Shown here one piece after another: positions 62,911-64,000 of a stretch of 64,000 bases of DNA (positions within the stretch are counted from its first letter, which is position 1; each line of letters starts with the position of its first letter). A model generated the notes under the pieces. It ran no database searches and was not told the origin of the DNA. It saw only the letters and a program-made list of their open reading frames with translations. The stretch comes from an uncultured Spirochaetales bacterium (GTDB lineage Bacteria > Spirochaetota > Spirochaetia > Sphaerochaetales > Sphaerochaetaceae), in the NCBI GenBank assembly GCA_934276485.1, contig CAKQTE010000120.1, positions 1-64,000 on the forward strand. The letters are read 5' to 3'. The translations under genes and the position numbers were made by a program.

Positions 62911-62913
62911 TAC

Positions 62914-64000
62914 ATGAACGAAAGAGAAAGAGAGTATGCTGAAAAACTCTCTAAGATGATTCAATGCGAGACTATCTCCGTAAAGGATGTTCCTAATAAA
63001 GAGAAGTTCGATCAATTCCATGTACTTCTAAGGGAGTTGTTCCCTCTTGTATTTACAAAGTGTGAGGTTGTTGAGATCGACTCATCCCTATTGATCAAGA
63101 TGAAGGGAAAAGGCAAAGGCGAGCCTATTCTATTGATGAGCCATCAAGATGTAGTATCTGCAAATGGTGATTGGACATATCCACCATTTTCAGGCCTTAT
63201 AAAGGATGGCAAGGTTTGGGGAAGAGGAACAGTAGATACAAAGGGCGCTCTATTTTGCATCTTCCAATCCATCGAGGAACTATTAAAGGAAGGCTATGAG
63301 CCAAATGTCGATGTATATATCGCATCATCTTCCACAGAGGAAGTTGCAGGCCCTGGAGCAACAAAAACAGTTGAATACCTAAAGAGCAAGAATGTTCACT
63401 TGCAATTCCTATTGGATGAAGGAGGTATGATCAAATCAGAGCCTCTTAAGGGTGTAAATGGCCGCTTTGCAATGATTGGTACTCTTGAAAAAGGTACGGG
63501 AAACATCAAGTTCATCGCTCGCTCGAATGGAGGACACGCATCAGCTCCTGGAAAGAACACACCACTTGTAAGACTATCAAGATTCATACTCGAGATCGAG
63601 GACAAGGATCCAAACAAAGCTAAGTTAAGTCCTACTGTACTTGAAACATTCAAGCGTTTTGCTCCATACACAAAGGGAGCTCTCGGCTTTGTATTCAAGC
63701 ACGGAAAAGCACTTTCTCCAATCCTTGAGAAAATACTTCCAAAGGCAAACCCAATTGCAGCTGCAATGATCAAGACTACAATGGCATTTACAATGGCAAA
63801 GGGCGCAGAGGGAATGAACGTTCTTCCTGAGGAAGCATGGGTAATTGCAAATGTTCGCTTTATCCAGCACCAAGGTGTAAAGGAGACAATGGAAATCCTA
63901 AAGCCTATTGCAGATAAGTATGATATCGAGATGGAGATAATCCAAAGCAAGGATGCTCAGCCTCCAGTGGATTTCAATGGAGAGGCTTTCAAGCTTGTTG
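62914..64000 (+). CDS. M20-family metallopeptidase (partial, cut by window edge)
   Basis: 362 codons are visible and the gene runs off the right edge without a stop. MSHQDVV (about 77-83) and WGRGTVDTKGA (about 102-112) hold the first zinc ligands, and STEEVAG the catalytic Glu region, as in the M20/ArgE/DapE/CPG2 peptidases. These cytoplasmic enzymes hydrolyse dipeptides, acyl amino acids or succinylated intermediates. Close linkage with the two membrane proteins suggests that it processes their substrate. Confidence 0.9.
   Translation, partial: MNEREREYAEKLSKMIQCETISVKDVPNKEKFDQFHVLLRELFPLVFTKCEVVEIDSSLLIKMKGKGKGEPILLMSHQDVVSANGDWTYPPFSGLIKDGKVWGRGTVDTKGALFCIFQSIEELLKEGYEPNVDVYIASSSTEEVAGPGATKTVEYLKSKNVHLQFLLDEGGMIKSEPLKGVNGRFAMIGTLEKGTGNIKFIARSNGGHASAPGKNTPLVRLSRFILEIEDKDPNKAKLSPTVLETFKRFAPYTKGALGFVFKHGKALSPILEKILPKANPIAAAMIKTTMAFTMAKGAEGMNVLPEEAWVIANVRFIQHQGVKETMEILKPIADKYDIEMEIIQSKDAQPPVDFNGEAFKLV

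Noticed and set aside
63396..63950. 184-codon minus-strand frame at the right edge
   Set aside because: It lies fully opposite the M20 peptidase gene, whose zinc-site motifs and codon pattern are convincing; the minus frame resembles no protein.

Overview
The window reads as chromosomal DNA of an anaerobic, probably host- or gut-associated spirochaete (Treponema/Sphaerochaeta-like). The evidence is the AT-rich sequence, a UPF0164-type outer-membrane protein, many lipoproteins and periplasmic binding proteins, the order rpsB-tsf-frr-uppS-cdsA-dxr-rseP known from treponemes, and several oxygen-sensitive or iron-related modules (2-hydroxyacyl-CoA dehydratase family, flavodoxin, FmdE). No phage, insertion sequence, CRISPR array or rRNA operon was seen. 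The species cannot be named from the sequence alone.

Layout. 0.2-3.6 kb: uracil phosphoribosyltransferase with a long N-terminal extension, a TPR lipoprotein, and a leftward cluster of CYTH protein, parvulin, RNase HI and flavin reductase. 3.7-13.8 kb: an alpha-galactoside locus with GH36, GH97, two permeases, a binding protein and an AraC regulator, plus a membrane protein. 14.0-16.5 kb: a candidate structured RNA, an outer-membrane protein and a lipoprotein. 16.8-23.1 kb: translation, isoprenoid, phospholipid and envelope-stress genes behind a duplicated 28-bp promoter-region repeat. 23.1-27.2 kb: leftward rpsF-ssb-rpsR-(YybS-like)-rplI-dnaB. 27.4-36.7 kb: TatD-like hydrolase, TcdA-like enzyme, lipoprotein, a 29-residue mS38/COX24-like ribosomal protein, metG, hflK-hflC, acetyltransferase, FAH-family enzyme and xth. 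36.8-39.3 kb: tRNA-Leu(GAG), an AraC-DUF3793-flavodoxin module that looks iron-responsive, and tRNA-Met(CAU). 39.5-48.8 kb: a polar amino-acid ABC transporter, a DUF4143 ATPase and a BMP-type nucleoside ABC transporter. 49.0-53.1 kb: a two-gene 2-hydroxyacyl-CoA dehydratase-like system in which the activator is fused to a dehydratase-like domain, and a lipoprotein with a broken signal-peptide start. 53.4-61.2 kb: an Fbp-type iron transporter and an FmdE-linked FecBCD-type metallophore transporter. 61.4-64.0 kb: DUF5058 membrane protein, a second membrane protein and an M20 metallopeptidase cut by the window edge.

How it fits together. The cell imports alpha-galactosides intact and cleaves them in the cytoplasm, salvages uracil and nucleosides, imports amino acids and perhaps peptides, and invests heavily in iron or metallophore uptake with flavodoxin as a likely iron-sparing carrier. 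The least understood parts are the dehydratase-like pair, the FmdE transporter, the DUF5058-M20 cassette and the free-standing RNA near 14.1 kb. Several genes (metG, hflK, the membrane protein at 13.0 kb, possibly the AraC gene at 11.7 kb and the CYTH gene) lack a Shine-Dalgarno sequence and have promoter-like boxes placed so that transcription would begin at or next to the start codon.
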